This document shows, in pieces, positions 10,666-21,740 of a stretch of DNA of 64,000 bases (its first letter is position 1; each line of letters opens with the position of its first letter). Where the stretch lies: the NCBI RefSeq assembly GCF_008831285.2, contig NC_045148.1, forward strand, positions 15,292,802-15,356,801. The letters are read 5' to 3'. Source of the stretch: Nymphaea colorata. Taxonomy: Eukaryota; Streptophyta; Magnoliopsida; Nymphaeales; Nymphaeaceae. Under the pieces are notes generated by a model. It had not been told where the DNA came from. It saw nothing but the letters and a program-made list of their open reading frames with translations, and made no database searches. The position numbers and the translations under genes were made by a program.

Positions 10666-12502
10666 AATCTGGAAGCTACGAAAGATTCTGAATCTTTTGT
10701 GGGTGCTTGCATTTCCTTTTTAATCTTCAGGGGAGGCAGTCTCAGATTGGCATGAGACGCCTTCAGTTTGTTTTTATAGAGAAGGGTTATGCTGTATGTA
10801 CGTGTCTGCCGACTTTAGAGGACGTGCCGGTTTTCGAGGATGCTGGGAGGGGAAAGACCCGTTTTTGACATGGAAAGGCGGCCAGGGGCCCGATTTGGTC
10901 AAACACAGAGAGTTTATTCGGAGCCTACGCTACTCAACCGTCTCTGTCTGTGTGTGAAAGCAAAGAAGCAAGTCGGAAGTCATGGTGGCACACTCAAACG
11001 ACTCTGCTATCCTCTGGTTACAGGAAATGAAAGCGAAGTCCAGCGTGCGATGGGAGCACACGGAAATTAACGAGAGTGACAGATCTTGCCCTCAGAAATT
11101 TCTCAATGAGGGTCACTTATTATGGTCGCCCTGATTCTCATTTTCCTGGAAATTTTACGTGAAAAACATTAAAGTTTTGTAGACCAATGTGCAGCATTTG
11201 ACGCTCATTCAATTACAGTCAAAGGCATCTGAATTCTGAGAAAGGAGTTCTGATCCTGGAAGAAGGCAGCAATCGAAAGGTTTCTTTCAAGATTCAAGGG
11301 CCGGAAACTTCGTTGAACGAATGTTGGTCATAGGCTTCAACTTACAAAGAGGGGTTGAAGATTGCTATAGAAGATAATAAGAAACAAGCAAATAACGATA
11401 GACATACCCACCGACAGTTTATTATTGTGGGACATGAAACTAGAACATGCTAACTGAGATTTGGATTGCCTGCGTTTTTGTTCCGACCTACAGGCGCATT
11501 AGCAAATAGCAACTATACCAAGTGTAGCAATTAGTGCCAACGGCTACAAAGAATGTCACAAAGCATCAAATTTTAAATATTTGTAGGTCTTTAGCCGAAT
11601 CCTGTATATCTGCACACATTCTGTTTCTGCAAGTCTGGTTCTTGGAGAGTTCCTCACGGTAAACTTTTTTTTTTAAAAAGGGAGGAGTTGCTTGTAAATC
11701 TTCCACAGATCAGTGGATTTCCGAATATCATACAAAAATCATGTAAATGCTTTTGCCTTTCGAAATTAACATAACATTGGATGGGTCAATCTCTAGATGC
11801 ACTTTTGCATTTTAAATGGAGCAGACAGGACCAGTTTTCTTAACTGTTTGAGACTAAGATCCACTCTCTAGTGGAAAACTTAACTTATATTGAAAAGGTA
11901 TCTGGTTAGTCATTAAATCCTATTTTCCATACCAAATTTGTTGAAAAGGAATCCTTAATTAAGTGGAATCCATTGACTTTCTTTGCTTAGGCTGTGCTTG
12001 ACAGCCTTAGGGCTGCTTTAAGAGGATCTGAGGATCTTAAAAGCCAAGGTTTTTTTTTTTTTAAAAAAACTCTCTTTCTCTCTCTCCACCTTTTTACTAC
12101 TTACCATTTTCTGACCGTTCTTGCCTCTGCATGGCTTTCCCTTGTTGGCAGCCTTTCCCTGGGGGCGAGTCTGGAGGTTGTAGCTCATTTTCTCTTGGTA
12201 GGACATTTGGAAAGAACACAACAACAAGGTCTTCAATGACACCTTCTCATCACCGGATATTGTGGCTCGTCTGGTGCAGGGGAATGTCCATTTTACTCTT
12301 CGGTTACGGTGCCGTTCTCCGTCTGCAGCTGCAGCTGGGTGATTGTGTTGCTCCATCTATCAACTCTCTCTCCACCTCTTCTTATTTTCATTTTGCTGTG
12401 TGATTGTCTTGTAAATTCGTCTTTTCTTTTTGTTTTTGCGGTTTGTTCTTGTACTTAGGGGACTTCTTATCTCCAAATTTTGCTATGAATTCTCATTTTA
12501 TC

Positions 12503-12543
<41 letters not shown>

Positions 12544-15504
12544 CCCACCATGGCTGCCACTGCTGCCGGTCCTTCTCCTTTTTTTGGTGAATGGTGATGA
12601 CGACGGCGGCCACAACTTCGGAGATAACAACGATGGTGATGACGACAATGACGGCGCCACTACCGCGACAATTCATACTTGAAAATTGAAATCAAATATA
12701 CATCTAACAAGAGCAAGATCCAACTTTTATGTACAATTGATCCTAAGGCATTTACCACATATATTTTGGATTCAATTCAGGTTCAAATCCTTTTGTAGTT
12801 ATCGGATCCTATTAAATGGGTCCAATTTGAGATCCACAATCGGATGGCCTACCTTTCCAGTGGCAAGACTAATGATAAATGCACAGTGAAATGATTGCAT
12901 TTCAAATGGCATAGGTATGGGACTTTATTTTGTAACTTGATATGTAGAAAACTGATATAAAGATCAAAAGCCTCTTGGCACAAAAAATAGCTTTATGAAC
13001 TAACTGGTCTATAAGATATATCTATATAGTGCAGCACTTAAGAAAGAAAAGAAGGATAAAGAAAAATAGAAAGAACGCTTCAGCTTAGAAATCTAACTCT
13101 GCTCTCATTGAGAAAAAATATAGGATCTGGAAGGACATAGAATGTCAACAGAACCATTTCCTCCACTAAAAAGACAACGCTTTATGTGAATTAAGATGAA
13201 TAATGGTTGAACAAGAAAAAAGAAGGATCGAAATGTGACCAACAGACAACCACTTTCTCCACAAGCTTTCTGCATTTAACTAACAGACAACAATTTCCTT
13301 CACTCGTGTTGAAAATCAGATCATCCCAACTTTCTATAGCCAAATTAAACAGCCTGGACTTTCATGGACAATCAACAAGGCTCAAAAATTTGCCCTTAGT
13401 AACTAAAATCTCCTCTAACATTGTAACAAATCTGGAGCCAGCCCATAGTCGGGTAGTACCAAAAGAATTGCTAATAAATGATATCAGAAAAAAAAATTAT
13501 AATCCTACGACATGAAAATAACATAGAAGAATCATGCATTTCAAATTTACTCCAAGCAATTTAAAAAAGCAAGTGAAAGCATGTGTAGTGCAATAAAACC
13601 AAAGTTGAAATAAAACAACAAAGAAATACCAACATTTCAATAAAAACTCAAGTTGAATAATCAACAAAGAACTAGCGATTCATTTAAGTATGTGCAGTTT
13701 TTACCTAAAAGAGGGTCGTCACTAGAGTACTCTCGGAAGGGATCCCCACGAGTTCAGCGTTCATCAAGCTTCAATAAGAGGACAACATTAGCAGCAACCA
13801 ATAAAAAGCCATTTATCAGTAACACATGTAAAAGGAAGAACTAACACAATGGACAAGCAATGCATTCAAGAGGCACTGTGTCATGTCCAGGGGCAGATGC
13901 TCATCTGCAATGCCATGAAAGCAAAATTATATCTATGTACTCTTTTGGCAATCCTGATGGCAAAAACCTCCTTAAAGAGTGAAATTCTCATTAATTAATG
14001 TGAAAGTTCAGCATTCGAGAAAGCAGCTTAAACCAACAATTCGTCGGGGCTTCATTCTTCGTGTGCCAAACAAAACCCCCAACTAGGAACGCAAGAATCC
14101 TTAATCAGATGCCTTCAAGCGGTCTGAAACCAGCATAGGAAGTTCGAGATTCCGTCTCAAGAGGAACCGCAAGGACGGCTGGTGCCACCGATTTGTGTAT
14201 TCCTTGACAGGTCTCTTGGGTGTTTCTTTTCTCTTCAACCGTTGAACAAATTCCTTTCCAGTTTTGGCTATCTTTGACATGAGGTATGGCATGCAGGATG
14301 TCTATGCTTACTCGGCGTTGTTCATTTACTTCTTTTTAGTGTTTCGAATTTGATTTCTAGATTGATGTGTGGTTCTTGGGTTGGACTTTTTTTCTCATCC
14401 GAAGTTGTTTTGCCAAAATGGGGATTTTTGATCTGGATATATGCGGGCTGATTTATCACTAGGAGAACCAACAGTTATATTTCTCTGCAATTGTTTCTTG
14501 GCTTTATTAGATGCAATTCTCTTTTTCATGAGGACAACGGTAAAACTGAGTAAGTGGTGAAATGCATCAAGTGAAGCTCGAGCGTAGTGTCGGAAAGAAT
14601 AAGAAGTGAACCACTATCACAGCTTTGCAGTTCGCTGTAGTGGATACAGAATTAGGAGTTAACCGGAAACTAAACATGCTTCCTTTTAGGACGTTGCACT
14701 ATTGACAGGAATATGTGCTTCATCTAGGAGCAAAGTGCCCAAAGCTATCGCTAGGATGCTGTTCTGATGGATTCTTCTGACTGAAAATAGTGGCCAGAAG
14801 CTTCTCTATTGTCAAGTAGACATGATGCACGTGATCTTGTAGCTTGACAACAGAAAGGATCCTCTTGCAATAAACGTTGGGCTGATTGAGGCCTCTATAC
14901 ATGAGGCTTGCAGTACGTGTTTTTTGGTTGGTTTACTTTTGGCTCTTCTTGATTTTCCCCATAGACTTACAGGACCTTTAAATACGTGGCCAATCTTGAA
15001 AACTTGAAAAAACCTTTAATGTGAGAAGATTAATAAGCATCTTCTATCGAAACTTTTCAGTTAATATGTAATTCTGTATCATAAAACGCAAATCATGAAA
15101 ATGGCAGATACTTTCTGTTGCATTACTTGGAATTCCTGCTTTTCTGACTAATAGTTTTGGCATAATAAATTTAAACATGCTTTCCAAACTTAGCTCTTGA
15201 GAAGAGACTAAATTTTACGTTTTGCCTCTGGCTGTGATATATTATGATTTTCTGGTCCTTCCCTTTTTTAGAATTTCTAGTAGGTTTGGGACCAAGAACA
15301 GGAGGAGCGGTCTAACAGATCATGAACAACACCTCTATCAGTTTTTTCTGAAATAACATACATGTTGGCAGAAAAATGCTCTAAAAGAGTTTTATCCAAT
15401 ATTTGGTCATTTCAAAAATATGTTACACAGATACAGTGACTCACATGCTGCACTGTTGTGAGAGGATGAGGATTCTTCTTCTTGTATTGAAATTTTTACG
15501 AAAT
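10666..15504. other. Intergenic region, no supported gene
   Basis: The short open frames show no recognisable domain. There is a (CT)n microsatellite at 12505-12539 followed by a GAC/GAT-rich stretch (about 12595-12660) that makes low-complexity frames on both strands. The 5' end of the MsrA-like gene probably extends into 10666-10900. A minus-strand 63-codon frame at 14101-14292 is conceivable as a terminal exon, but I do not recognise it. Confidence 0.45.
12505..12539. repeat. (CT)n microsatellite
   Basis: About 17 uninterrupted CT dinucleotides. Confidence 0.95.
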
Positions 15505-15509
15505 CCGAG
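15505..15509. repeat. Target-site duplication of Gypsy element, left copy
   Basis: CCGAG immediately precedes TGTTTGCATCCC, the left LTR end. It matches CCGAG at 45075-45079, just past the right LTR of version B, and approximately the base calls after 31112. Confidence 0.85.
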
Positions 15510-18500
15510 TGTTTGCATCCCAAAATTTTCATTGGTTTTGGAGTGCTCCAGAAAAATAAGGTTTTTGTTTTGAAAGAGGAAAGAAAGGGACTCGCCCGTC
15601 GGTACGAGGATCGACCATTCCCGGCGCCTTTACCGGGGGTAATCAACCCAAGGACTATGTTTATCATTGATGCATTTCGTTTTAACTTAAACATCTTTTT
15701 GATTCTATATGCGGTGTAGAAAATATTGAAAGTTTGGAGTTTCAAACTTTTGAAAAGGTTCTTGAAGAATTGCTTGAAAAAGTGAAATGTTTTGAGGAAA
15801 AAGTGAAACTAGTAAATATCATCTGAAAAACTTGTGAAAACATTTTGAAATCACTTTAGTGTTCTCTTAAGACTTTAAGTAGGTTTGAGATTTTGCTCTA
15901 ATTCGGTTACCACCTAGCTAGAGCTCCATCCCTTCTTGCTTAAGTTCTTTTAGAGAGGTGCTTGTGATCATAAGTGAAATAAAGTGGGTGAGAATGCATG
16001 AATGCATTTACCCTATATGATTGAAAAAAAGTAAAACATTCCTACCACAACATTCATCTAATATCATTCCTACTACAACATACATCTAAGATTTCGTTGT
16101 TATAATTATTATATATAAGAAGGAAAAGTTTTTGAAAATGGATAGAGATTGTAGACCATCAAGCATGATTCCAATATTGGGTCATTACTTGATTTGTGGT
16201 CTTATTGAAGTTGGTAAATAGAAAGTTCATGAGATGAGAATGTTAAGAAGAATACAAGAGATAAAACACTCTTATGAAAGGAAAGAGAGAGATATAGAGA
16301 AAGACATGCATATTTGTGTACATATCATCACATATAAAGAGAAAAAGATGTATTGATTCGAAGAGAAAGATAGATTTTAGAGGAAAAGAAAAATATCGTA
16401 CGCATATATGGGTATGAGAAATGTTATAAGAGAAGATATTTGTCTTGAAAAGAGGAATAAATATTTGAAAGAGAGGAGATGGAACACATGTACATACGTA
16501 TTCATGCACAATAGAAAGTGAAAGCATAGAGAGAGAAAGATGGGGGTCATCATGTTGGCATAAATGTATATAACATGTGTATACATCCATACCTTCACAA
16601 GATTAAAAAAAATCAAGGAACAACTTAAAATTACCAACTTCAAATTTAATGTGGGCCGGAGGGGAGCTTGGACTCATGCAAGAGTCTAATCTAAGTCCCT
16701 AAGGCCATATTAAAAGGTTCTTTTTGAAAATGTTTTGGAAAATATGATTTATATAAGTATAGAATGTTATTATTTAGTTTGTTGTAAGGGCTATATTTCT
16801 TCCACCGTTGGGTATGAAAGAAAACAAGCAACATAACGAAGCACTCGTTAGGGTTCCTAATGTGATGATTAAGAAAGAATCTAGCGCAAAATGTCATGAA
16901 AATGCATATTAATATGTACATTTTCGTGAGGGTTTATCCCGGGTTGGACAAGTCCCAACCTCAAAAATTAATATGAAAATAAAGAGTCCCCAAACCACAC
17001 TCTCATTCCCGACATGCATTCACATGTAAGTAAAGAACCAAACAACTATGCATGCATAATATATAGATAACTTTCAAGGAAGGAAAGAAAGAAAGAGGAT
17101 AATGAAAAAAAGCAAAGTTCAATTAGAAGGGAAGACATGATGTAACTATGAATTGATATACCACCTCATCTTCTCATGTTCCCGGTGCACTTGAGTATAG
17201 CCACTTGAATCTAAAATAAAGATTGAGAGCTATCTCTTTTGGCCATGGAGAAATGAGGAAGAGAGGAAAATAAGAGGAAACAAAAAAAAAAACAATAAGA
17301 ATGTATTCATGAAAAGAAAGAACATGATTAAAATGAAAGATCATCTCATCTTTCTATGCTCCCGGTGCACTTTGAGTATAGCCTCTTGTCTCTAAAAAGA
17401 GATTGAGAGCTACCTTTTTTAGCCGTGGGGAGATGAAGATGAGAAGAAAATGTAGAAAGAGATACAATAACGAAGAAATGAAATAACAAGAATAAGACTA
17501 TATTGAAGAAATGAAATAACAATAACAACAAAAATATATTCATTAAGGAAAAGAATAACAACAACAAGAATATATATTGAAGAGAAGAAAGAGCAAGAAG
17601 ATATTGATAAAGAGAAAGAACAAGAACAACAAGAATACTTGAAAGAGCATGATTTAATCATAAAATAAAATATCATCTCATCTTCTCATGCTCCCGGTGC
17701 ATTTGAGCATAGCCTCTTGTCTCTAAAAAGAGGTTGAGTGCTATCTCCTTTGGCCATGGGGAGATGAAGATGTGAAGAGAAAATGAAAACAACAACAAGA
17801 CTATATTTAAGAAAAAGAAATAACATAATAATAAAAATATTAATGAAAAGAAAGAAGAGAGAAATGAGAGGGATGAAGATTACATACCTCTAATGGGAAA
17901 TGACCTAAGAAAGATGAACACCTTCACTTGAAGATCCCCTTTTGAATGAAGCTCCAAGAGTGCTTGCTCTAAGTTGGAGAAGGAAATGGAAAGAGGGAGA
18001 GGGAGAGAGAGAGAGAGAGAGCTCAAGAGAAACTCTAAGTCTTCAAGTGAGAATACACTAGAGTTTCTCTCAAGGACCAATCTTGCCCAAGAGGGAGGAT
18101 ATAGGGGGGTATTTATAGAGGATTTTGAAGCCAAAACCCAAAATTTGATTTTTTTTGACCTAAAAAGACTAAAATCACCCTCCAAAAGGAGATTTTTTTG
18201 GCCAAAAGGAAGGGCAAATCGGTCTTGTCCACCCAAAAAGACTAAAATTACCCTCTAAAAGGATGTTTTTTGGTCAAAAGGAGGGGTAAATTGGTCTTGT
18301 TTACCAAAAAGACTAAAATCACCCTCTAAAAGGAGGTTTTTTGGTCAAAAGGAGGGGCAAATCGGTCTTGTTTAAAAAAGACTAAAATCACCCTCTAAAA
18401 GGAGGTTTTTTGATCAAAAGGAGGGGCAAATCGGTCTTGTTTAAAAAAAGACTAAAATCACCCTCTAAAAGGAGGTTTTTTGATCAAAAGGAGGGGCAAA

Positions 18501-18758
18501 TCGGTCTTGTTTAAAAAAAGACTAAAATCACCCTCTAAAAGGAGGTTTTTGGTCAAAAGAAAGGGCAAATTAGTCTTAAATAATTGATTTGGATCTGAAC
18601 TTGGGTTTTGGATCTAAAATTAGTATTTTGGATCTGAGAGTAGTATTTTGGATTTAATTTGGATCTGAAAGTTGTATTTTGAAAATCTTGTGCCTAAATT
18701 TGAATTTCGCACTTGGATAAAACATCATAGTCCTTTAGAAAAATTTGGGGTGATTACA
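15510..18758 (-). repeat. 3' LTR of Gypsy element (version A, left end)
   Basis: 3249-bp LTR. On the + strand it runs from TGTTTGCATCCC to GGGGTGATTACA, so on the element's own strand it starts TGTAATCACC and ends GCAAACA. It contains three imperfect ~100-bp repeats carrying CTCCCGGTGCA and TCTAAAAAGAG (about 17161-17265, 17341-17444 and 17671-17778), GA-rich simple sequence near 17975-18020, and a minisatellite at 18164-18576. The open frames in it are low-complexity and not credible genes. Confidence 0.93.
18164..18576. repeat. Minisatellite inside the Gypsy LTR (~66-72-bp unit)
   Basis: About six tandem units, each containing AAAGACTAAAATCACCCTC and GGGGCAAATCGGTCTTG. The same array occurs in the other LTR copies at about 30586-30920, 32104-32518 and 44464-44882. 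It lies near the transcription-initiating side of the LTR on the element's strand. Confidence 0.9.
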
Positions 18759-18773
18759 GATGCCCCTCTTTGT
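18759..18773 (-). other. Polypurine tract of Gypsy element (version A)
   Basis: On the minus strand AACAAAGAGGGGCATC abuts the LTR start TGTAATCACC, as expected for the plus-strand primer. Confidence 0.7.
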
Positions 18774-18851
18774 TAATAAGCCGGTGTTAGCCGTGCTTAG
18801 TGACAAAGATAAACGCCACAAATTTTTCAAACAAGACATTTTCATAGAGAT

Positions 18852-19146
18852 GTTTCAGGCTTTACCCCTTACCTGAATGGGTTGTTTGAGCTTAAATTGC
18901 AGGTTTAACCCCTTACCTGCATGGGTTTGCCGATTTCAAATTCAGGATTAACCCCCCTGAATGGGTTGTCTTGACTTGCATCACAAGTTGAACCCTTTAA
19001 CTGTGTGGGTTGCTTTGGCTTGTAGCACAGGTTTAACCCCTTTGCCTGCATGGGTTGCTTTGGCTAGCATTGCATGTTTAACCCCTTGCCTGCATGGGTT
19101 GCCCTCATATTGCGGGTTTAACCCTTTACCTGCACGGGTTGCTCTC
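18852..19146. repeat. ~50-bp tandem repeat in the 3' non-coding part of Gypsy element
   Basis: Five or six degenerate units built around GGTTTAACCCCTT and CCTGCATGGGTTG, between the end of integrase and the polypurine tract. The same array is present in version B at about 32792-33085. No open frame uses it. Confidence 0.85.
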
Positions 19147-19277
19147 AAGCTCTGAGCGATAAAAATAAAAATGCCCCAGTGTAATTGTCATGTTTTACAA
19201 CTGGGAAGAATCTAGATTGAATAGTCGATGTGGAAACACAAATGATTGACATTGATTGGAAAATGAATACAAGAGAA

Positions 19278-21281
19278 CTAGACATAAAATTTCTTGAGGT
19301 GAAGGGCATTAACAGGATCGGCAAATTCCACCCCATCAGCATCAATTAGTCGGTATGAATTGTGGGGCAAAACTTCCTTAATGACATATGGGCCTTCCCA
19401 ATTTGGTGCCCACTTGCCTCGTGGTCGTCCTCTCAGGTACACTGAAGATCGTAGGACCGAGTCATTCACTTTGAACTGTCTCTCGATAACTGACTTGGCA
19501 AATTGTCTGGCTACCCTTTGGCGATAAGCTTCAGCATGTTCAGCCGCTTTTAGCCTCTTTTCATCTAGCAAATCGAGTTGCATTAGCCTTTTTTGTTGAT
19601 ATTGAGTAAGAGGGAGCTCTATGAGAGAAGCGAACTTCAAAGCAGGTTTCAACACATGTAATGGTAGAACCACTTCTGTTCCATAGACTAGCTCTGCTGG
19701 AGTGGCATTTGTTGGAGTTCTCATAGTGGTGCGATATGCCCATAGAGCGTTGTGCATCTTTTCATGCCAATCTCTTCCTGTTTCTACTGTCCGTTCCAAG
19801 ATGCGGATCAGGATCTTGTTGGTAGCCTCTGCTTGTCCATTGCCTTGGGGGTAATAAGGAGCTGAAAAATGGTGCGTGATGTGGTATTTGCTGCACAACT
19901 GTCTCATCTTTTCATTCTTGAAATGAGTTCCATTGTCTGATACTATATCATGAGGGACTCCAAATCTGCAAAGAAGATTTTTGTGAATGAAGGACACTAC
20001 ATGACGTCCTTCCACCGTTCTAAGTGTGACGACTTCTACCCACTTGGTAAAATAATCTGTTGCAGCAAGAAAATACTTATGGCCGTTAGAAGCTGCAGGG
20101 GATATCGGTCCGACTACGTCAAAGGCCCACATTGAAAACGGCCAAGGAGATGTCACAGAATGCAAGTGAGATGCTGGGGCATGAATTACTGGAGCATGCA
20201 GTTGACATTCTTTGCATCTTTTGACAAATTGGTGACAATCTTTTTGCATGGTAGGCCAATAATACCCTGCTCGAATTATTTGTTTGGTGAGGGTTTGGTA
20301 ACCAACATGGCCTCCACAATCTCCTCGATGTGATTCTTCGATTACTTTCTTTGCCTCATCTTCATCAAGGCACCGAGAGTATTCAGTGCTAAATCCACGT
20401 CTGTATAATACCCCTGCTAGGATAAAGTACCTTGCTGACATACGTTGTATTGCTTTTTGTTCATTTTTAGACATTTCAGTCGGGAATTCTCCGCTTTCAA
20501 TATACCTTTTGATGTCATGGTACCAAGGCGTATCCCCGCCTTGGATATGATGAACATGCGCCATCGTTTCAAAAGCAGGGTGTTCTAATCTTCCAATCTC
20601 AAAAGAGCGGATTGCTTCATTGGTTCGAAAAGTGATGGTTGATCCTAAGCTCGCGAGGCCATCCGCAATAGGGTTACCTTCTCTCTTTACGTGAGCCAAT
20701 TGTACTTCTTCGAATTGACAGATTAAGGAGGTAGCAATTTCTTGATATGGCACCAACTTTTCATCTTTGACTTGCCATTCTCCATTCACTTGGTTTATAA
20801 TAAGCTGAGAGTCGCCGAAGGCATGCACTCTTTTTACTTGAAAACTCAATAAAGAACGAAGTCCTTGTATGAGGGCTTCATATTCAGCCATGTTATGGGT
20901 ACATGGAAAATCAAGTTTCAAAGAGTACGGGATCATTTCGCATTCTGGAGTGATGAGTAAGATGCCTATGCCTGCTCCCATCACATTTCTGGACCCGTCA
21001 AAGTACATCTTCCATGTCGAAACCGTTTCCAATCTTAGTACATGTTCATCTGGAAACTCATCATTTGTTCTGATTTCTTCGTACTGAGGGAAGTCTGCTA
21101 ACTGATCCGCAATTGTTTGTCCTTTGATTGACTTTTGAGACACATATTCAAGATCATATTGCATCAACAGAACTTGCCATTTTGCGATACGCCCATTAAG
21201 GAATGGTTGTTCCAAGATGTACTTGAGAGGATTTAGTTTGGAGAGTATCTTGACCTCACAAGCCAATAAGTAATGTCTCAA
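19278..21281 (-). CDS. Gypsy pol: RNase H, archaeal-type RNase H and integrase (version A)
   Basis: A 667-codon open frame. Residues 1-75 are the C-terminal part of the Ty3-type RNase H/connection (RHYLLACEVKILSK, then KWQVLLMQYDLEY). About residues 90-215 form a second, archaeal-type RNase H with catalytic-type acids in YFDGSRN, MAEYEALIQ, FGDSQLI and IADGLASLG. The integrase follows with an HHCC zinc finger (HVGYQTL to CKECQLH), the DDE core (FDVVGP, DNGTHF, and YPQGNGQAEA with Glu), and a C-terminal GKWAPNWEGPYVI block ending ALHLKKFYV. The segment is preceded in the same frame by one TAG (21285-21287), so it is a downstream part of pol and not an independent gene. The dual RNase H is characteristic of Tat/Ogre elements. 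Confidence 0.9.
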   Translation of the reverse strand: MRHYLLACEVKILSKLNPLKYILEQPFLNGRIAKWQVLLMQYDLEYVSQKSIKGQTIADQLADFPQYEEIRTNDEFPDEHVLRLETVSTWKMYFDGSRNVMGAGIGILLITPECEMIPYSLKLDFPCTHNMAEYEALIQGLRSLLSFQVKRVHAFGDSQLIINQVNGEWQVKDEKLVPYQEIATSLICQFEEVQLAHVKREGNPIADGLASLGSTITFRTNEAIRSFEIGRLEHPAFETMAHVHHIQGGDTPWYHDIKRYIESGEFPTEMSKNEQKAIQRMSARYFILAGVLYRRGFSTEYSRCLDEDEAKKVIEESHRGDCGGHVGYQTLTKQIIRAGYYWPTMQKDCHQFVKRCKECQLHAPVIHAPASHLHSVTSPWPFSMWAFDVVGPISPAASNGHKYFLAATDYFTKWVEVVTLRTVEGRHVVSFIHKNLLCRFGVPHDIVSDNGTHFKNEKMRQLCSKYHITHHFSAPYYPQGNGQAEATNKILIRILERTVETGRDWHEKMHNALWAYRTTMRTPTNATPAELVYGTEVVLPLHVLKPALKFASLIELPLTQYQQKRLMQLDLLDEKRLKAAEHAEAYRQRVARQFAKSVIERQFKVNDSVLRSSVYLRGRPRGKWAPNWEGPYVIKEVLPHNSYRLIDADGVEFADPVNALHLKKFYV

Positions 21282-21284
21282 CTT

Positions 21285-21740
21285 CTAACACATCCAAACC
21301 AATGCCAGACAAGTTTTCTCTATTGGAGAATACTTCTTTTCGTACTGAACAAAAGTCTTGCTAATGTAATAGATTGCATATTCGATGCGACTTCCTTCCT
21401 CATATTGTGCCAAAAAGCCGCCACATGCTGACTCATTCACTGTGATGTAAAGCAGCAGTGGTCTTCCCAACGTTGGTGGTTTTAGAATTGGTGGATTTAG
21501 AAGGTATTTCTTGATCCTTTCGAATGACTGTTGGCATTCAAAACCCCATTCAAACTTGACACCTTTCCTCAGTAGCTGGTTGAATGGCTCGCATCTCATG
21601 GCCAGATTGGAAATGAATCGTCTGATGGATTGGATTCGTCCTTGCAAGCTTCGCAACTCCTTGATATTGGTAGGTGGTGGCATATCGATTATTGCCTTGG
21701 CTTTTGTAAGATCCATTTCAATTCCCTTCTTACTGACCAT
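21285..21740 (-). pseudogene. Gypsy pol: RT thumb/RNase H segment (version A)
   Basis: Continues RT after a frame change near 21740-21760 and ends at TAG 21285-21287. It has the RT C-terminal block MVSKKGIEMDLTKAKAI and the Ty3 RNase H start (LLLYITVNESACGGFL, then YSPIEKTCLALVW). The shift relative to the upstream RT frame and the TAG are both present at the equivalent places in version B, unlike the many other indels, so they are probably real lesions of this element. Confidence 0.85.

Noticed and set aside
12404-12682. Open frames on both strands over a CT repeat and GAC-rich stretch
   Set aside because: Low complexity keeps both strands open; the translations are Ser/Leu or Asp runs without a domain.
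14101-14292. Minus-strand 63-codon frame, basic, possible terminal exon
   Set aside because: I recognise no family, and cannot identify partner exons with confidence.
17346-17676. Overlapping minus-strand frames rich in Phe, Leu, Ser within the Gypsy LTR
   Set aside because: Produced by A-rich/AAC simple sequence on the + strand; repeated in each LTR copy without coding features.
18164-18576. CRISPR-like regular repeats
   Set aside because: Head-to-tail minisatellite with no unique spacers, inside a plant LTR.
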